Numbered from the stretch's first letter, positions 1-11,200 are shown. The stretch: 64,000 nucleotides of DNA from Rachicladosporium sp. CCFEE 5018 (GCA_002077045.2 KZ111149.1:387400-451399), one strand, 5' to 3'. Translations and numbers: made by a program. The notes: generated from the sequence alone by a model not told the origin.

Positions 1-1110
1 GCAATTGGCAGCCACAAGTACAGCGTCCATGTGCATGAGGATTACTCTGCGGCAGCGGCCGCGCACGGCGGCATTCTCAATGGTAAGTAAGACAGTCGTA
101 GGAGACAGGCTGCGTCCGGCATTAGCCTATCCTCAAATTCGTAGAAGTGGTCTGAGTATAGTCCGCTGACCTACGTTCAAGGTCTGATCTGGCGCGCCAT
201 ATCGTTGCACTATCAGACCACTTTGATCAAGCAGCAGCAACCTGATACCGTCGCTCTGCACTTCGAGTACCTTAGGCCCGGCGTTGCTGGAGATGCGAGC
301 ATTGCGATCGAGGATGTGAGGCTAGGCAAAGCAAGCTCTGCAGTGCAAGTGATCCTCTCGCAAGGCGGCAAGGAGAAAGTGCGAGCGTTCGCAATGTAAG
401 ACGTGTTCGCAAATGAAGTGATGAGTGCACGACCATTGACACTTGCCAGGAACGTCGATCGCACTAAGTCCAACGGCATCTCCATCACCACCGGCTACAC
501 TCGCCAGCCCCTTGAGCCGCCGATAGACTTTGACAAGCTTATCATCCACCAAGACCCGCACTGGATTCGATGGGAAAACAGCTGGACGCCGAATTCGCCA
601 GCTAAGTGGCTCAGCAATGTCATTCTTGCTTTCCGAAAGGAACCCAATGCCGACAAGAATACGTCCGACTCGTGGGTGCGCTGGAAAGACCCAGCCCAGC
701 GGTGGACGACCGAGACGCTCGGCCTCGTCGTAGACCTTTCCAGCCCACCAGCTGAGAACCACTTCGAAGGATCGCTGAATGGTCAAGGGGCGTACGCTAG
801 GGAAGCCATGAGCTGGGCTGCAGAGGGCAAGGAGCCTCCAATGGCAGTCGGCTGGCGTGTACCGAGGTTCTACCCGACGGTCAGTATGTCCGTTGATGTG
901 AAGCAGGCTTTGCCGGCGGAGGGAGTGGAGTGGCTGTACGTGAGGGCTAGCACGAAAAGTGTGCTTGATGGGCGGGTCGATGTCCATGTGGAAGTGTGGG
1001 ATGTCGAAGGTCGACTTGTTGCGCTGAGCCAGCAGATGTTGATGGCTTTGGATATCGGTCGTGCTCCAGTAGCGAAAGCAGATGCTGGGAAGCGGAAGGA
1101 GCGTCTGTAA
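1..1110 (+). CDS. Acyl-CoA thioesterase-like (hotdog) protein, copy A, 5' partial
   Basis: Exons 1..82, 182..395 and 450..1110 join in frame to 318 residues; the beginning lies outside the window. The protein resembles the fungal thioesterase-like superfamily (TesB-type double hotdog). It has an N-terminal segment with HGG and NGG signatures leading into a hotdog helix, a middle part rich in aromatic residues (WIRWENSW), and a C-terminal half ending in the typical second-domain strand around VHVEVWDVEGRLVALSQQ. Such enzymes hydrolyse acyl-CoA thioesters, in fungi often in peroxisomes or cytosol; the substrate here is not readable. The exon 2 acceptor at 181 is chosen because it gives an open frame reading GLIWRAISLHYQTTL. 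At the same place copy B has TGA where this copy has TGG (190-192). Confidence 0.8.
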
Positions 1111-1171
1111 GGCACTGCTTGCGAGATCACAGCCTAACCGTGATTATTCCAGGCCATCGCATCTTGCCACT

Positions 1172-1858
1172 TCACAAATCCGGGTCCGCATGCCACCTGA
1201 ACTTCCTATTTGCCCGATCCGTAGCTCGTTGCTGGAACTGCTCTCCCAACACCTCAAACACCAGTGGCTTCCTCTTCTCGTCTCCTTCCTTGTTCTCAAA
1301 CGGCACCTCAACCCTAAACACCGAATGCTCTTTCGGCAGCACCTTGACCTCATCTCTCCTGGTGACAATCTCAAAAGTGAACTTCGTGTCCCTCACCACA
1401 ACGCCCTTCATGCCCACCCTACTCGCGCACCGACTCCGGACAACCTCCACAATCGCGCCATGGTAGTCTGCGCTCGCCAAGAACGGCCCGGCGTCCTGGG
1501 CTTCGATATGAGATCGCTTCCCGTCTGCTAGACCGAGTATGTCGCGCATGTAGGCGCACCACATGACGTGGATGGGCTCGTAGATGCTGTACTTTTGTTG
1601 TGATTTGGGGATGTCGTAGATGCAGAGGGAGCGCTTTTGCTTGGCGCTTAGGGGGCGGGGTTTGTTGGACCTGTGAAGGGCGCGTTGTTTGACTAGACGG
1701 GTGTGTTGGCGGGCGGAGCGGGCATTCTGTGTTGGGTCGGGTGAGGACGGGCGGAGGAGTAGAGGGCGGAGCTTGATTTTGTCGCGGTAGAGGGTGGAGG
1801 CGGTGTCGGGAGAGTGAGCGCGCTGGAGCAGAGTAGCGGCGAGGGGATCGGCGGACAT
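1172..1858 (-). CDS. POP4: RNase P/MRP protein subunit Pop4 (Rpp29), copy A
   Basis: This single-exon gene encodes 228 aa. The C-terminal half is the Rpp29/archaeal Rnp1 Sm-like barrel: a YHGAIVEVVRS strand, then RVGMKGVVVRDTKFTFEIVT, then LPKEHSVFRVEVPF. The basic N-terminal half is typical of eukaryotic Pop4. The product is a shared protein subunit of nuclear RNase P (tRNA 5' processing) and RNase MRP (rRNA processing). I chose the ATG at 1858 because the reading frame upstream is not conserved between the two copies, whereas MSADPL/MSTEPL is. It is divergent from ARPC1 with only 232 bp between the starts, and its stop lies 61 bp from the convergent thioesterase gene. Confidence 0.9.
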   Translation of the reverse strand: MSADPLAATLLQRAHSPDTASTLYRDKIKLRPLLLRPSSPDPTQNARSARQHTRLVKQRALHRSNKPRPLSAKQKRSLCIYDIPKSQQKYSIYEPIHVMWCAYMRDILGLADGKRSHIEAQDAGPFLASADYHGAIVEVVRSRCASRVGMKGVVVRDTKFTFEIVTRRDEVKVLPKEHSVFRVEVPFENKEGDEKRKPLVFEVLGEQFQQRATDRANRKFRWHADPDL

Positions 1859-2090
1859 GATTGGTATGAGTGTAATCACATTGCTGTCGTTATAAAGAAG
1901 AAGAGAGATAAAATCGAGGTCATCTCATGTGAGTGTACTAACATTCGAGACATAGATTCTGCCGCTCTACACCGCCCCACACATTCGTCACCCCACTTCT
2001 CTCTCATAATCGCAACCTACTGTTCCCTCACTAGATCCACAGCCATATCCAGCGCCAGTCGAGCCCCCTCCGCTCCTGTCGCCCTCCAAC
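1859..2090. promoter_or_regulatory. Shared divergent promoter region POP4/ARPC1
   Basis: This 232-bp gap separates two divergent start codons. It has pyrimidine-rich stretches running toward the ARPC1 start, as is common in fungal promoters. It matches the corresponding copy B gap only loosely, so it is one of the more diverged parts of the duplication. No individual factor site is claimed. Confidence 0.45.
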
Positions 2091-3203
2091 ATGGCCCCCC
2101 CACAAGTCCATCACCTCTTCCACGCCCCCATAGCCGATCACTCCTTCTCCGCCGATCGCAAGACCCTAGCCGTAGCCCGCGCCAACAACGTCGAATTACA
2201 CTCCGCCTCCGCCTCTTCCTACACCCTGACCTCCGAGCTCCGCGGCCACGACAAGACCATCACGGGCGTCGACATCGCGCCTTCCTCAGGCCGGATTGTT
2301 ACGTGTTCACAGGATCGGAATGCGTATGTCTGGGAGCCGAGTCCGCAGGGGGAGTGGAAGCCAACGCTCGTGTTGTTGCGAATCAATCGCGCGGCTACGT
2401 GCGTAAGGTGGTGTCCCAACGAGAGTAAATTCGCGGTGGGCAGTGGAGCGAGGATTATTGCGGTGTGTTACTTTGAGGAGGAGAATGATTGGTGGGTTTC
2501 TAAGCATGTCAAGAAGCCGCTGCGAAGCACTGTGACGAGCGTGGCGTGGCATCCGAATTCTGTGCTTCTGGCTGCGGGATCTACGGATGGGCATGCAAGA
2601 GTGTTCAGCTCGTTCGTGAAGGGCATTGATGCGAGGCCTGAGGCGACTGTGTGGGGCGAGAGACTGCCGTTCAATACTGTTTGTGGGGAGTACTTGAATG
2701 GCACAGCAGGCTGGGTGCATGCTGTGGCTTTCTCGCCGAGCGGAGATGCACTGGCTTTCGCTGCGCACGACAGTAGCGTCACGGTCGTCTACCCCAGTGG
2801 CCCTGAGCAGCCCCCAGCGGCAGTGATCAACATCTCCACGCAGCTCCTACCCTTCGCCTCCCTCATCTGGACCTCGGAATCTACGATCATCGCTGCTGGC
2901 TATGATTGTGAGCCCCACCGCCTCTCTGGCTCCGTTGAAGGCTGGGAGCTCAGCGGCTCGCTGGAGAAGAGCAGTGCGGGGAGACCTGGGCTGGCTGAGC
3001 ATCAGGAGGACAGCGCGAGGAACATGTTCCGTGCTATGGATTTGAGAGGACGCGCTAACGGGAGTGCGGGCAGTGACACGAAGCTGAGGACTGTGCATCA
3101 GAACAGCATCAGCACCGTGAGGAGCTATGAGGAAAGTGGAGGCAGGGTGACGAAGATCAGTACCGGAGGCGTGGATGGGAGGGTGGTTGTGTGGGATGTG
3201 TAA
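2091..3203 (+). CDS. ARC40: Arp2/3 complex subunit 1 (ARPC1/Arc40), WD40, copy A
   Basis: A 370-aa intronless WD40 protein. It starts MAPPQVHHLFHAPIADHSF and has repeats ending in the AYVW, ARVF and VVVW type, a central ARPC1-specific stretch around LLPFASLIWTSESTIIAAGYDCEP, and a long insert between the last two blades, as in ARPC1 proteins. The product forms the beta-propeller that contacts actin and activators in the Arp2/3 complex, which nucleates branched actin filaments for endocytic patches. The length fits the family (yeast Arc40 is about 384 aa). The start is the first ATG that is in frame and conserved in both copies. Confidence 0.93.
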   Translation: MAPPQVHHLFHAPIADHSFSADRKTLAVARANNVELHSASASSYTLTSELRGHDKTITGVDIAPSSGRIVTCSQDRNAYVWEPSPQGEWKPTLVLLRINRAATCVRWCPNESKFAVGSGARIIAVCYFEEENDWWVSKHVKKPLRSTVTSVAWHPNSVLLAAGSTDGHARVFSSFVKGIDARPEATVWGERLPFNTVCGEYLNGTAGWVHAVAFSPSGDALAFAAHDSSVTVVYPSGPEQPPAAVINISTQLLPFASLIWTSESTIIAAGYDCEPHRLSGSVEGWELSGSLEKSSAGRPGLAEHQEDSARNMFRAMDLRGRANGSAGSDTKLRTVHQNSISTVRSYEESGGRVTKISTGGVDGRVVVWDV

Positions 3204-3494
3204 ATTGTCTATCATCATCCAATCCCACATCGTGCTGTCTTCAATGCATCGCAGCATATGCCCGTACCGTTGGGTCGAGCACTCTGGTCCACTCCAGCAT
3301 CCTCACTCGTACTATTTCATGTACGGACCACTCTCACGCTGCAACACGGCCATGCAGGCGCTGAAGCTCCGTGCGTGTTGCTCCTCCATTCCCCGGCTCA
3401 AATCGGCGACCTCTACTGCATGTCCTCCATCCGCGCAGTGAGCCCGTCCATGCACGCTGCACACCAAGCTGCCCGGTCACATACGAGATATCAC

Positions 3495-4215
3495 CTACGG
3501 CGCATACACAATATTGTCGTTATCATACTCCTCCGTCCGAATCCCATCCTTCGTCACGACCTTCACAAGCACGCCCTTGAAATCAATCGGCAATCGTCTC
3601 TTGAGCTCGTCAGTGCACATCCTCAAGATCTTCATCCCTTGTTCGAAGCTGATGTCCGGGTGGTGGTGTTTATCTAATATGCTGAGACAGTAATACTGCG
3701 CATACCCGTGTGCCGCGTACGGTAACGGCGCGCAGGAGGCCAGGTAGTCTATCCAGAAGAGTTGGGGTTTCTGGGTCTCAGCGTCAAAGCCGCCGAGGAG
3801 GAGGTTCACGGTGTAGGGATTCCGGCTGCGGAGGGATTTGGCGAGCTCGGTGCGGATGAAAGAGGAGGTTTCGCTGGGGGAGAGCTCGGAGGCGTTGCGT
3901 TTGGAGTAGAGTTGGATGTTGGCTTGGACGTATTCGGCGAATTGGACTAGTGTTGTGCTGTCAGTGGTGGAGCTTGGAGGGGGAATGGGGAGAGGAAGGT
4001 GTACTTGTGTCGCCTGCTTCGCCTACGAGGGCCATGAGCGTGTGCTTGTTGAGCGTTTTGGTCTTGTCATCGTTGGTTTTGAGGATTGAGGCGCCGCGCA
4101 TTGCGGCTTTGGAGGCGGCGATGATGGTGAAGTCCTTGCCGGTTATGCCGAGGAGTACTTCGCCCCTGGTGTTGTTAGCTTCAACATACCAGTATGTAGG
4201 AATTGTGTCTTACAT
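3495..4215 (-). CDS. PRE1: 20S proteasome subunit beta4 (Pre1/PSMB2), copy A
   Basis: Three exons on the minus strand, 4215..4214, 4165..4005 and 3946..3495, sum to 204 codons plus stop. Exon 1 contributes only the bases AT of the start codon; the G comes from exon 2, so the first intron (GTAAGA donor) splits the ATG. The protein reads GEVLLGITGKDF at the N-terminus, then GEAGD into IQFAEYVQANIQLYS, SLRSRNPYTVNLLLGG, YAAHGYAQYYCLSILD and DFKGVLVKVVTKDGIR. These are the conserved blocks of the beta4 subunit, which is non-catalytic (no N-terminal active Thr). The length fits Pre1 (198-204 aa). Confidence 0.9.
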
Positions 4216-5125
4216 CTTTGCGGTGTTGTGTGGGTGAGTGCGGAAGTAGATGAGTAGCCGTCAAACACTACATACATGTGAAGCTCGCGAGGCAGCTTGG
4301 GTGACGTTCGGCGCTGAAGCCTGTATGCCTCAGGCAGCACACCGCTCGCTGTCGCCCTCTCTCACTCTAACGCGTCTGCACAACTCTCCCTCATTCATGG
4401 CATACACTACCAAGATTGGCGATACTGGTCTCGCAAGCTACACATGATAGTACCATATATGATTTCCTGTACGATCATGTCACCGACATACGCGACCGAA
4501 CACGCACGTACAGACTACAAGATCTCCATGCGTATCACCTCTCCAGCATTCCCTTCCACATCGCCGACCAATGCTGCTGTGCTGGGCTGTCAATCTCCCA
4601 GTGTCAGTCACTCTGATGTGATTGTATCCTTACCTGCCGATGATGGAGCTGCACATGCTCCTCGCCCGAAAGGAGTGAGTCGACACTGTGTGCACAGCAA
4701 TGGATGCCCCTTCTCTTCCACTTGATACACCGGGAGTCTTTCGTGTTGCTGGCTGAATGCTTAAGGTAGCTTGAAGACTCACGCGTGTCAGGAGCACTGT
4801 CTACGTTCTACGTCGAATGAACCGTGCCATATAACGGATGCTCTCTGTTGTGCCAGTCAATCTCACTGCTGGCTACTTCACCTAGACACGTCCCGCCATG
4901 CATGTTGGATTCGGTATTGGGATCATGAGACATGTATTTGGTAGTCGTCAGTGCGACATGGTAGCTAGTATACCAGCGTCGAGAGGGTGAGGTCTGCTTA
5001 AGGTATGGGAGGCAGCAGTGGCTTTTGAAGGAAGGCACGACGCCATATCCAGGCCATGCACTTTCGAGTCTATCTGACTTCTAGATCGTACCACTCGATC
5101 AGCATCGTCTGGTCAATGCGACATC
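4216..5125. other. Intergenic region PRE1-MSH4 (A)
   Basis: A 910-bp divergent intergenic region holding the PRE1 and MSH4 upstream sequences. Small open frames occur, but none keeps its length or frame in the other copy (43943-44852), so I call no gene. The sequence is well conserved between copies despite being noncoding. Confidence 0.6.
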
Positions 5126-7972
5126 ATGGCAGCAAAGCGCGTGTCAAGTTGGTACTCGGACACAGTGACAGCTGCACGAGGAGGGACTTCAGGCAGCGTC
5201 TCGGGTAGCACATCCTACAGTGCTGGCGTCACCCATCGCACCGGGACGAGCAGGTCCGGGACGATCACAGGACGTCCTACATCCACGTCGGGTGAGGACT
5301 ATCTGACCGGCCTCTATGCGACCACGACGCTTTCGCGTCCACGTACTGCTCGATCTGGAACAGCGAGACCTCGCACTGGAGTCTCCACCCTTGGCGCGGA
5401 GAACCAGGAGATCATATGTGCTATCAGCGAGTCACGAGGCATCTCGCCCATAGTTGGACTGTCTTTCGTCAACCTCGACACAGGCGAGGCAGTCATGAGT
5501 CAGATCAGTGACAGTCAGACATATGTGCGGACCATTCACAAGCTGTTGGTGTTCAAACCTACTAACATCTTAGTCGTTGCATCTGCGGCAAGTCCGAAGT
5601 CGAAGCTCTTCTCTATCCTTGAGGACAGCCTTGATGACATCGACAGTATCATCACGCTGCTCGATCGTCGCTACTGGAGTGAGAACACAGGCTTGGACTA
5701 CATTCAGCAGCTTGCCTTCACCGAAGATGTTGAGGCCATCAAAACAGCCGTCAGCGGCAACTACTACGCCGTATGCTGTCTGGCTGCTGCCTTGAAGTAC
5801 ATCGAGCTGGGCATGTCCAAAACGTTCCCATACCGCTCCCTTCGTATCAAGTACGAGCCCTCGGAAGGCTCAATGATGATCGATCTGTCGACAATGAAGG
5901 CACTTGAGCTTGTGCAAAATCTGACTAATGCGAAGTCAAAAGACTGCCTGTTCGGGCTGCTGAATGCCACTCAGACGCCTATGGGCGGTCGCCTTCTTCG
6001 CAGCAACATCCTGCAGCCGCTGACGGATCGTGACACACTTGGCACCCGCTACGATGCACTCGAAGAGCTGAGCACTAAGGAAGAGATGTTCTTTGCCGTT
6101 CGCCAGGCTCTCAAGCCCTTTCTTGACATCGATTGCATCTTGACGCAGCTGATTCTGGTGCCCGCCCAGCCATCTCTGAGAGACACTGAGCAGGCTGTGA
6201 ACAACGTCATCATGCTGAAGCAATTCACCAGCCTCATTCGTCCGGTGTTCGAAGCTCTGACTGGCTCAAGGTCCTCCATGCTGCTCGAGGTCCGCGATCT
6301 GTGCTCGTCGGAGAACGTCGACCCAGTACAGAACTTGGTGAACGAGGTTATAAACGAGGACACCACCTACGCCAGTCAGCCACTCGACCTCCGCAATCAA
6401 CGTACATATGCCGTCCGCTCCGGCGTCAATGGCTTGCTCGATGTCGCTCGTCAGACATACAAGGAAGCGATGACGGATGCGCTGCAGCACATCTCGGACC
6501 TAAGCGAAGAGCATGACCTACCACTGCAGACTAAGTTCGACAATACTCGCCAGTTTTACCTACGTCTCCACGCCGAAGATCTGGCCCAACGCAATCTACC
6601 TGCGATCTTTATCAATGTGTACCGCAAGAAAGATAACGTCGAGTTCCAGACGCTGGACTTGCTCAAACACAATCAGAAGATCTCTGACGCGCACACCGAG
6701 GTCATCTTAATGAGTGATAAAGCCGTGCAGGAACTCATCCTTGCCGTCCGCGAGCACATGGGCTCGCTGTTCAAGATCTGTGAAGGGATCGCAATGCTCG
6801 ACATGATCGCCTCGTTCGCCCAGCTCGTCACGAGCCAAGATTACGTCCGCCCTCAGCTCTCTGACACTCTCGCCATCCGTGCTGGCCGCCATCCGATTCG
6901 CGAAAAGATTCAAGACACCAAGTTCATCCCGAATGACGTGTATGCCACACAGCAGAAGCGCTTCCAGATCATCACAGGGTGCAATATGAGTGGCAAAAGC
7001 ACTTACATCCGTTCAATAGCCGTGATGACTGTCATGGCGCAGATCGGCTGCTTCGTGCCAGCTCAATACGCCAGCTTCCCGATTATCCGCCAGCTCTTCG
7101 CCCGCATCTCGCTAGACGACAATATTGAAGCCAATGCGTCGACCTTCGCCGCCGAGATGCGAGAGACTGCCTTCATCCTCCGCAATGTCGATGGTCAGAG
7201 CATGGCTATCGTCGACGAGCTTGGCCGCGGTACGAGTACTCGTGACGGGTTGGCGATCGCAATCGCCATTGCAGAAGCTCTCGTCGAGAGTCGTGCACTT
7301 GTCTGGTTCGCCACCCACTTCCGCGACCTCGCCACCATCATGGCCGAACGTAACGGCGTCGTGAATCTACACTTGGCCATCAACAACACCGATCAAGACC
7401 GACTCAAGATGCTCTATCGTGTGTCCTCCGGCGCAGTGGAAGAAGAGCACTACGGTCTGAAGCTCGCGAAAGTGGTCCCTTTGCCGCCCGACGTGATCGA
7501 GTACGCTGAGATGGTCTCCGCTACGCTCGAACGCGCAGGCAAGAAGAAGGCTCGTGCGAGCCTAGCAGTCGTTGTCGCGAGAAAGCGAAAGCTGATGCTG
7601 AATTTGAAGGAGCATCTGGTGCAAGCTAAGGATAGTCAGATGGCGGATGCTGATCTGTCGCAGTGGCTGAGGGATCTACAGAGGGAGTTCGTGGTGAGGA
7701 TGTCGGCGCTTGAAGAAGAGGAAAGAGAGATTCGGGAGGGCGTGTTGAGAGATGGGGAAATGGTGGCGAGTGGTACGCAAAGTGATAGGGAGGGGACGGC
7801 TGATACGGAAAGCACGATCCAGCCGGGTACACGTGGGAGCGTGGTGGAGTCGAGAGAGCACGCAGGCAGCTTTGCCGGCGACGAGAGTGCGGATCGCATG
7901 GAAGTCGATTCAACATCAAAGGAGATGCTCACGGTGCGGCACACGCGGAGCGAGAGCATGTCGGCGCGCTGA
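5126..7972 (+). CDS. MSH4: Meiotic MutS homolog Msh4, copy A
   Basis: A 948-aa intronless MutS-family protein. A Ser/Thr-rich N-terminus is followed by the MSH4-type connector, lever and clamp domains (QAVNNVIMLKQF and so on), then the ABC-type ATPase: Walker A TGCNMSGKST at residues 617-626, Walker B MAIVDELGRGTS, and the FATHF segment. The mismatch-binding N-terminal domain with the Phe-X-Glu motif is absent, as expected for MSH4. With MSH5, the family forms a sliding clamp that stabilises Holliday junctions and promotes crossovers in meiosis I. The C-terminal 80 residues are acidic and differ most between copies. The ATPase exon region from about 6975 to 7420 differs from copy B at many synonymous sites. 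Confidence 0.95.
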   Translation: MAAKRVSSWYSDTVTAARGGTSGSVSGSTSYSAGVTHRTGTSRSGTITGRPTSTSGEDYLTGLYATTTLSRPRTARSGTARPRTGVSTLGAENQEIICAISESRGISPIVGLSFVNLDTGEAVMSQISDSQTYVRTIHKLLVFKPTNILVVASAASPKSKLFSILEDSLDDIDSIITLLDRRYWSENTGLDYIQQLAFTEDVEAIKTAVSGNYYAVCCLAAALKYIELGMSKTFPYRSLRIKYEPSEGSMMIDLSTMKALELVQNLTNAKSKDCLFGLLNATQTPMGGRLLRSNILQPLTDRDTLGTRYDALEELSTKEEMFFAVRQALKPFLDIDCILTQLILVPAQPSLRDTEQAVNNVIMLKQFTSLIRPVFEALTGSRSSMLLEVRDLCSSENVDPVQNLVNEVINEDTTYASQPLDLRNQRTYAVRSGVNGLLDVARQTYKEAMTDALQHISDLSEEHDLPLQTKFDNTRQFYLRLHAEDLAQRNLPAIFINVYRKKDNVEFQTLDLLKHNQKISDAHTEVILMSDKAVQELILAVREHMGSLFKICEGIAMLDMIASFAQLVTSQDYVRPQLSDTLAIRAGRHPIREKIQDTKFIPNDVYATQQKRFQIITGCNMSGKSTYIRSIAVMTVMAQIGCFVPAQYASFPIIRQLFARISLDDNIEANASTFAAEMRETAFILRNVDGQSMAIVDELGRGTSTRDGLAIAIAIAEALVESRALVWFATHFRDLATIMAERNGVVNLHLAINNTDQDRLKMLYRVSSGAVEEEHYGLKLAKVVPLPPDVIEYAEMVSATLERAGKKKARASLAVVVARKRKLMLNLKEHLVQAKDSQMADADLSQWLRDLQREFVVRMSALEEEEREIREGVLRDGEMVASGTQSDREGTADTESTIQPGTRGSVVESREHAGSFAGDESADRMEVDSTSKEMLTVRHTRSESMSAR

Positions 7973-8201
7973 GTGGGCAATGAGTTTGCCTACCGAACCA
8001 CCACGGCATTTCGCTGCAAGAGGAGAAACATCTGGTTGCCAAGATCGCTGCGAATAGATTACTGACAAGGTATCAAGAGGATTAGCTGCAACACATCATA
8101 TATACTATTCACGTTCGCTGACCCAACAACCCGCACCATTACATCCCACCCTATCATTTCCCTTTTCTCTCCCGACCTCCACCCTTCACCCGCGTAACAC
8201 C

Positions 8202-11200
8202 TCAAACCTCCTCCCTAAACCTCGTCTCCCTCGCCGGACTATGACTCTTCGCCTGCCCCGCGAAAGCCGGCGCCGGCGCAAGCCCCTCATCAAAATGATC
8301 CCTAGCCTCCTCAAACTGCTCCGTCTTATTACTCTCAACCTTCTCAACCCCACTCGCAGTCCCCACAGCACCACTGCCAGCACCGGTAGCATCACCGACA
8401 GGCTCCTTACCCTTCCCACCACCGACTTTCAACGCCCGCGCAACCCGCCCCGTACGTCCAGCTTCGATGTCGGATTCATCTAGACCTGAAGAAGAGAGGG
8501 AGGAGACGTCTGAGTCGCCGCGGTGGCGGCGGAAGGAGGAGGGTGAGGCTGGCGCATCCGACTTCGTCGCTAGGGGCGCGACTACGCCTGTGGTTGCGGG
8601 CGCGGAGGAGCCGGAGCTGAGGCTTGTGGAGGCTTTGGGGTCGGTGGTGGTGGAGGGGTCGGACTTGGTGACTTTACTGCTTGTGCTGGGGCCGCCGCTG
8701 CGGAATTTGCTGAAGAAGCCGCGGATGCCTTTGGGCTGGGCTTCCTCGGTGGTCGTTGTTGCTGTAGAGCGGTCGGCCTTTTGATCGGTGGATTTCTGGA
8801 GTTTGGAAGAGGTCATTGGGCCTGTAGTGGTTGAGGCGGCGGTAGTGGATTCTGTCACGGGAGCAGCATCGAGTTTCGCGTCTGTAGAGACCGGGGCGGC
8901 ATCGAGCTTCGTGTCCGCAGCGGCGCCTGGTATGGTCGCCGGCTCAGCGGCACTAGTCACAGGCGAACTGACAACCCGCTCAGCAACCTCCATAGCATGA
9001 GCCGGGTCATGATCCGGTGCCGCCTGAGCGGCTGCAATACCCGAAGCACCGGCAGCCGCAACCGGCAGACCAGCATGATGGTCTTTCTCCTTCTCATCAT
9101 GCACACCAGGGACTGTGGAAGGTCCTTCCTGAGCAGCAACGGGGCCGATAAAGTCCTCATCATCCTCGGGGTCCTCCCAATCAGAAACGCTTGAGCCGCT
9201 CGACTCGATCTTGGAAATATGGCGCTCCAGGTCGGGCTTACGGGTCCGCGGGGGCGAGGGTACGGCGTCAGTGAGATGGCCAGTATGCGCAGTCTCGACA
9301 CGCTCGAGAGAAGCATCCGGGTCATCGTCGTCGGCTTCGCGCGTGGCTGAGGCGGGCTCAACGACGGTGGGTACGGCGACAACCACGGGCTTGGCGTCTT
9401 CGGCTGTCGTGACGGTCGGGTCGGCGACGACTTCATCGCCGGCAGAAACGGGTGCAGCAGCTTCGCCCGTCTTCGCATTGCGGCTCTTCCTCTTAGAAGC
9501 GAGGCGCGTGAGAAGAGAGGTGTGCTCCTTCTGCTCGCCTGACTTGCGTCTGTCTGCGAGCTCGACGCTCTTGCGCTCTTCTTTCGCACGCTTAGCGGCT
9601 GCTTTCTCTTCATCTGTGATGAATGTCAGTGAACTGCACAACACGATGCAACGAATATCACCCACTCTTGATCTTCTTCGCCTCATCCTTCTCCTCCCTC
9701 TCCTGCGTCTTCTTATCCCTCTTGTTCCTCTCCAGCTCCTCCCTCTCAAGCCTCAACTCCTCGTCCCTGGCCCTCTTCTTCTCAGCCGTATCGTTGATCT
9801 CATCAAACGTCGGCTTCAACCTCGCAAGCGCGATAGCTTCAATCTCGCTCTGCTCCATGAATCTCCCACCGCCGATATGCGTCTTGCCATGATTCTCCTG
9901 CCTCACATCACTCTCAGCTTGCGCCTTCTGTCGAGCCTTGGCAGCCCACTCGTCCATCTTGGTCTGGGAGACTTTGCCAGTGTCTTGGAACACCTTGTCA
10001 TCCATACGATTCATGGACTTCTGGACGTTGCGTTCGGCGGCTGCGAGCAGCGCTTTACGGTCCGCCGCCTGCTTCTTGGCGTCTACATCTCCAAGTGCGT
10101 TGTTGAGTTGGGACTGCCGGCCTCGGATGCGCCTCGCGGTCTGTTCATCGTCTGAGTCGAGCTCGGCGTCCGAGTCTCGTCGACGGTTACGGCCGCTGCG
10201 CATCGTGAGTCTAGAGCGCGAAGGCTGCGAGTCAGGGTAGCCGTAGTGTTCTCTGTATTTGGCGTTCTCGTGCTCTTTGTCGATCTTCGCAAGTCTCTCC
10301 TGCGCGAGCTTGTGCGCGGCGTCTTGCAGATGGATGTACTTCAACGCCTCAGACTTGAGATCCGCAGGCGCGTATGGCGCTGCGCTACGAGACTGAGCCA
10401 CTTCTGCACCTGTGTTGCCGGCCGGGTTCGGTCCAGTCACCTTCTGATCCTGCAACTGGTACATCTGCTTCGCCATAGATACTGCAGATGCGCGCAGGGC
10501 GTCCTGGTGCTTCTTCTCTGACACTTCGATCTCGACTGGCGGATGCTCGCCCCACATGTCTGGGCTGACATTGGGTCCAAGATTCTGTACTCGCGCAGCT
10601 TGCATAGCTGGCGAGTTGTAGCCGAGCCCATCAGTCGCGGTGTTTGGGCGGTTGCGCACAGAGTTTCGCGACGAGACAGTCGCAGCATTGAGCGCATTGT
10701 GCGCGGAGTTGGCCTGATCTGGGTACAAATTTGCGGGTGCAGTGGGCGTCGAATCCGCGCGTTGGCGACTTTGCTTCTGTGACATCGTCGCAGCGAGCAG
10801 CGCGTTCCTGCGACCCTCCGGAGTGTATCCACGATCGAGCTGCGGACTGAGCGTCTTATTCTTCATCGCGATATTCGCAGCCGAGTTCCCCTCCTTGGTC
10901 GCAGAAGGCTGCCAAAGGTCGAGCTTGCCACCGTCCCTAGCGGCTAGCAGCGCTGCCCTTGAGCCTGCCTCGCTGGCTTCTGGATGCCAGATATCCTTCG
11001 GCTTGTAGTCCTTGGCTAGCATTGCTGCTGCACCTGCACTGCCTGAGGTATTACCGGAACTTGGGGAGCTCGGCAAGTCTTGCGCTCTCGCGTATTTGAG
11101 GGATGCTGCTGCGCCTGGAGGATGTCAGTATCTGCACTCGATGCGAGGTACTTGCGCCTCGACCCACTCGCTGAGCTCAGCTTGCCGTCCTTATTCAAGA

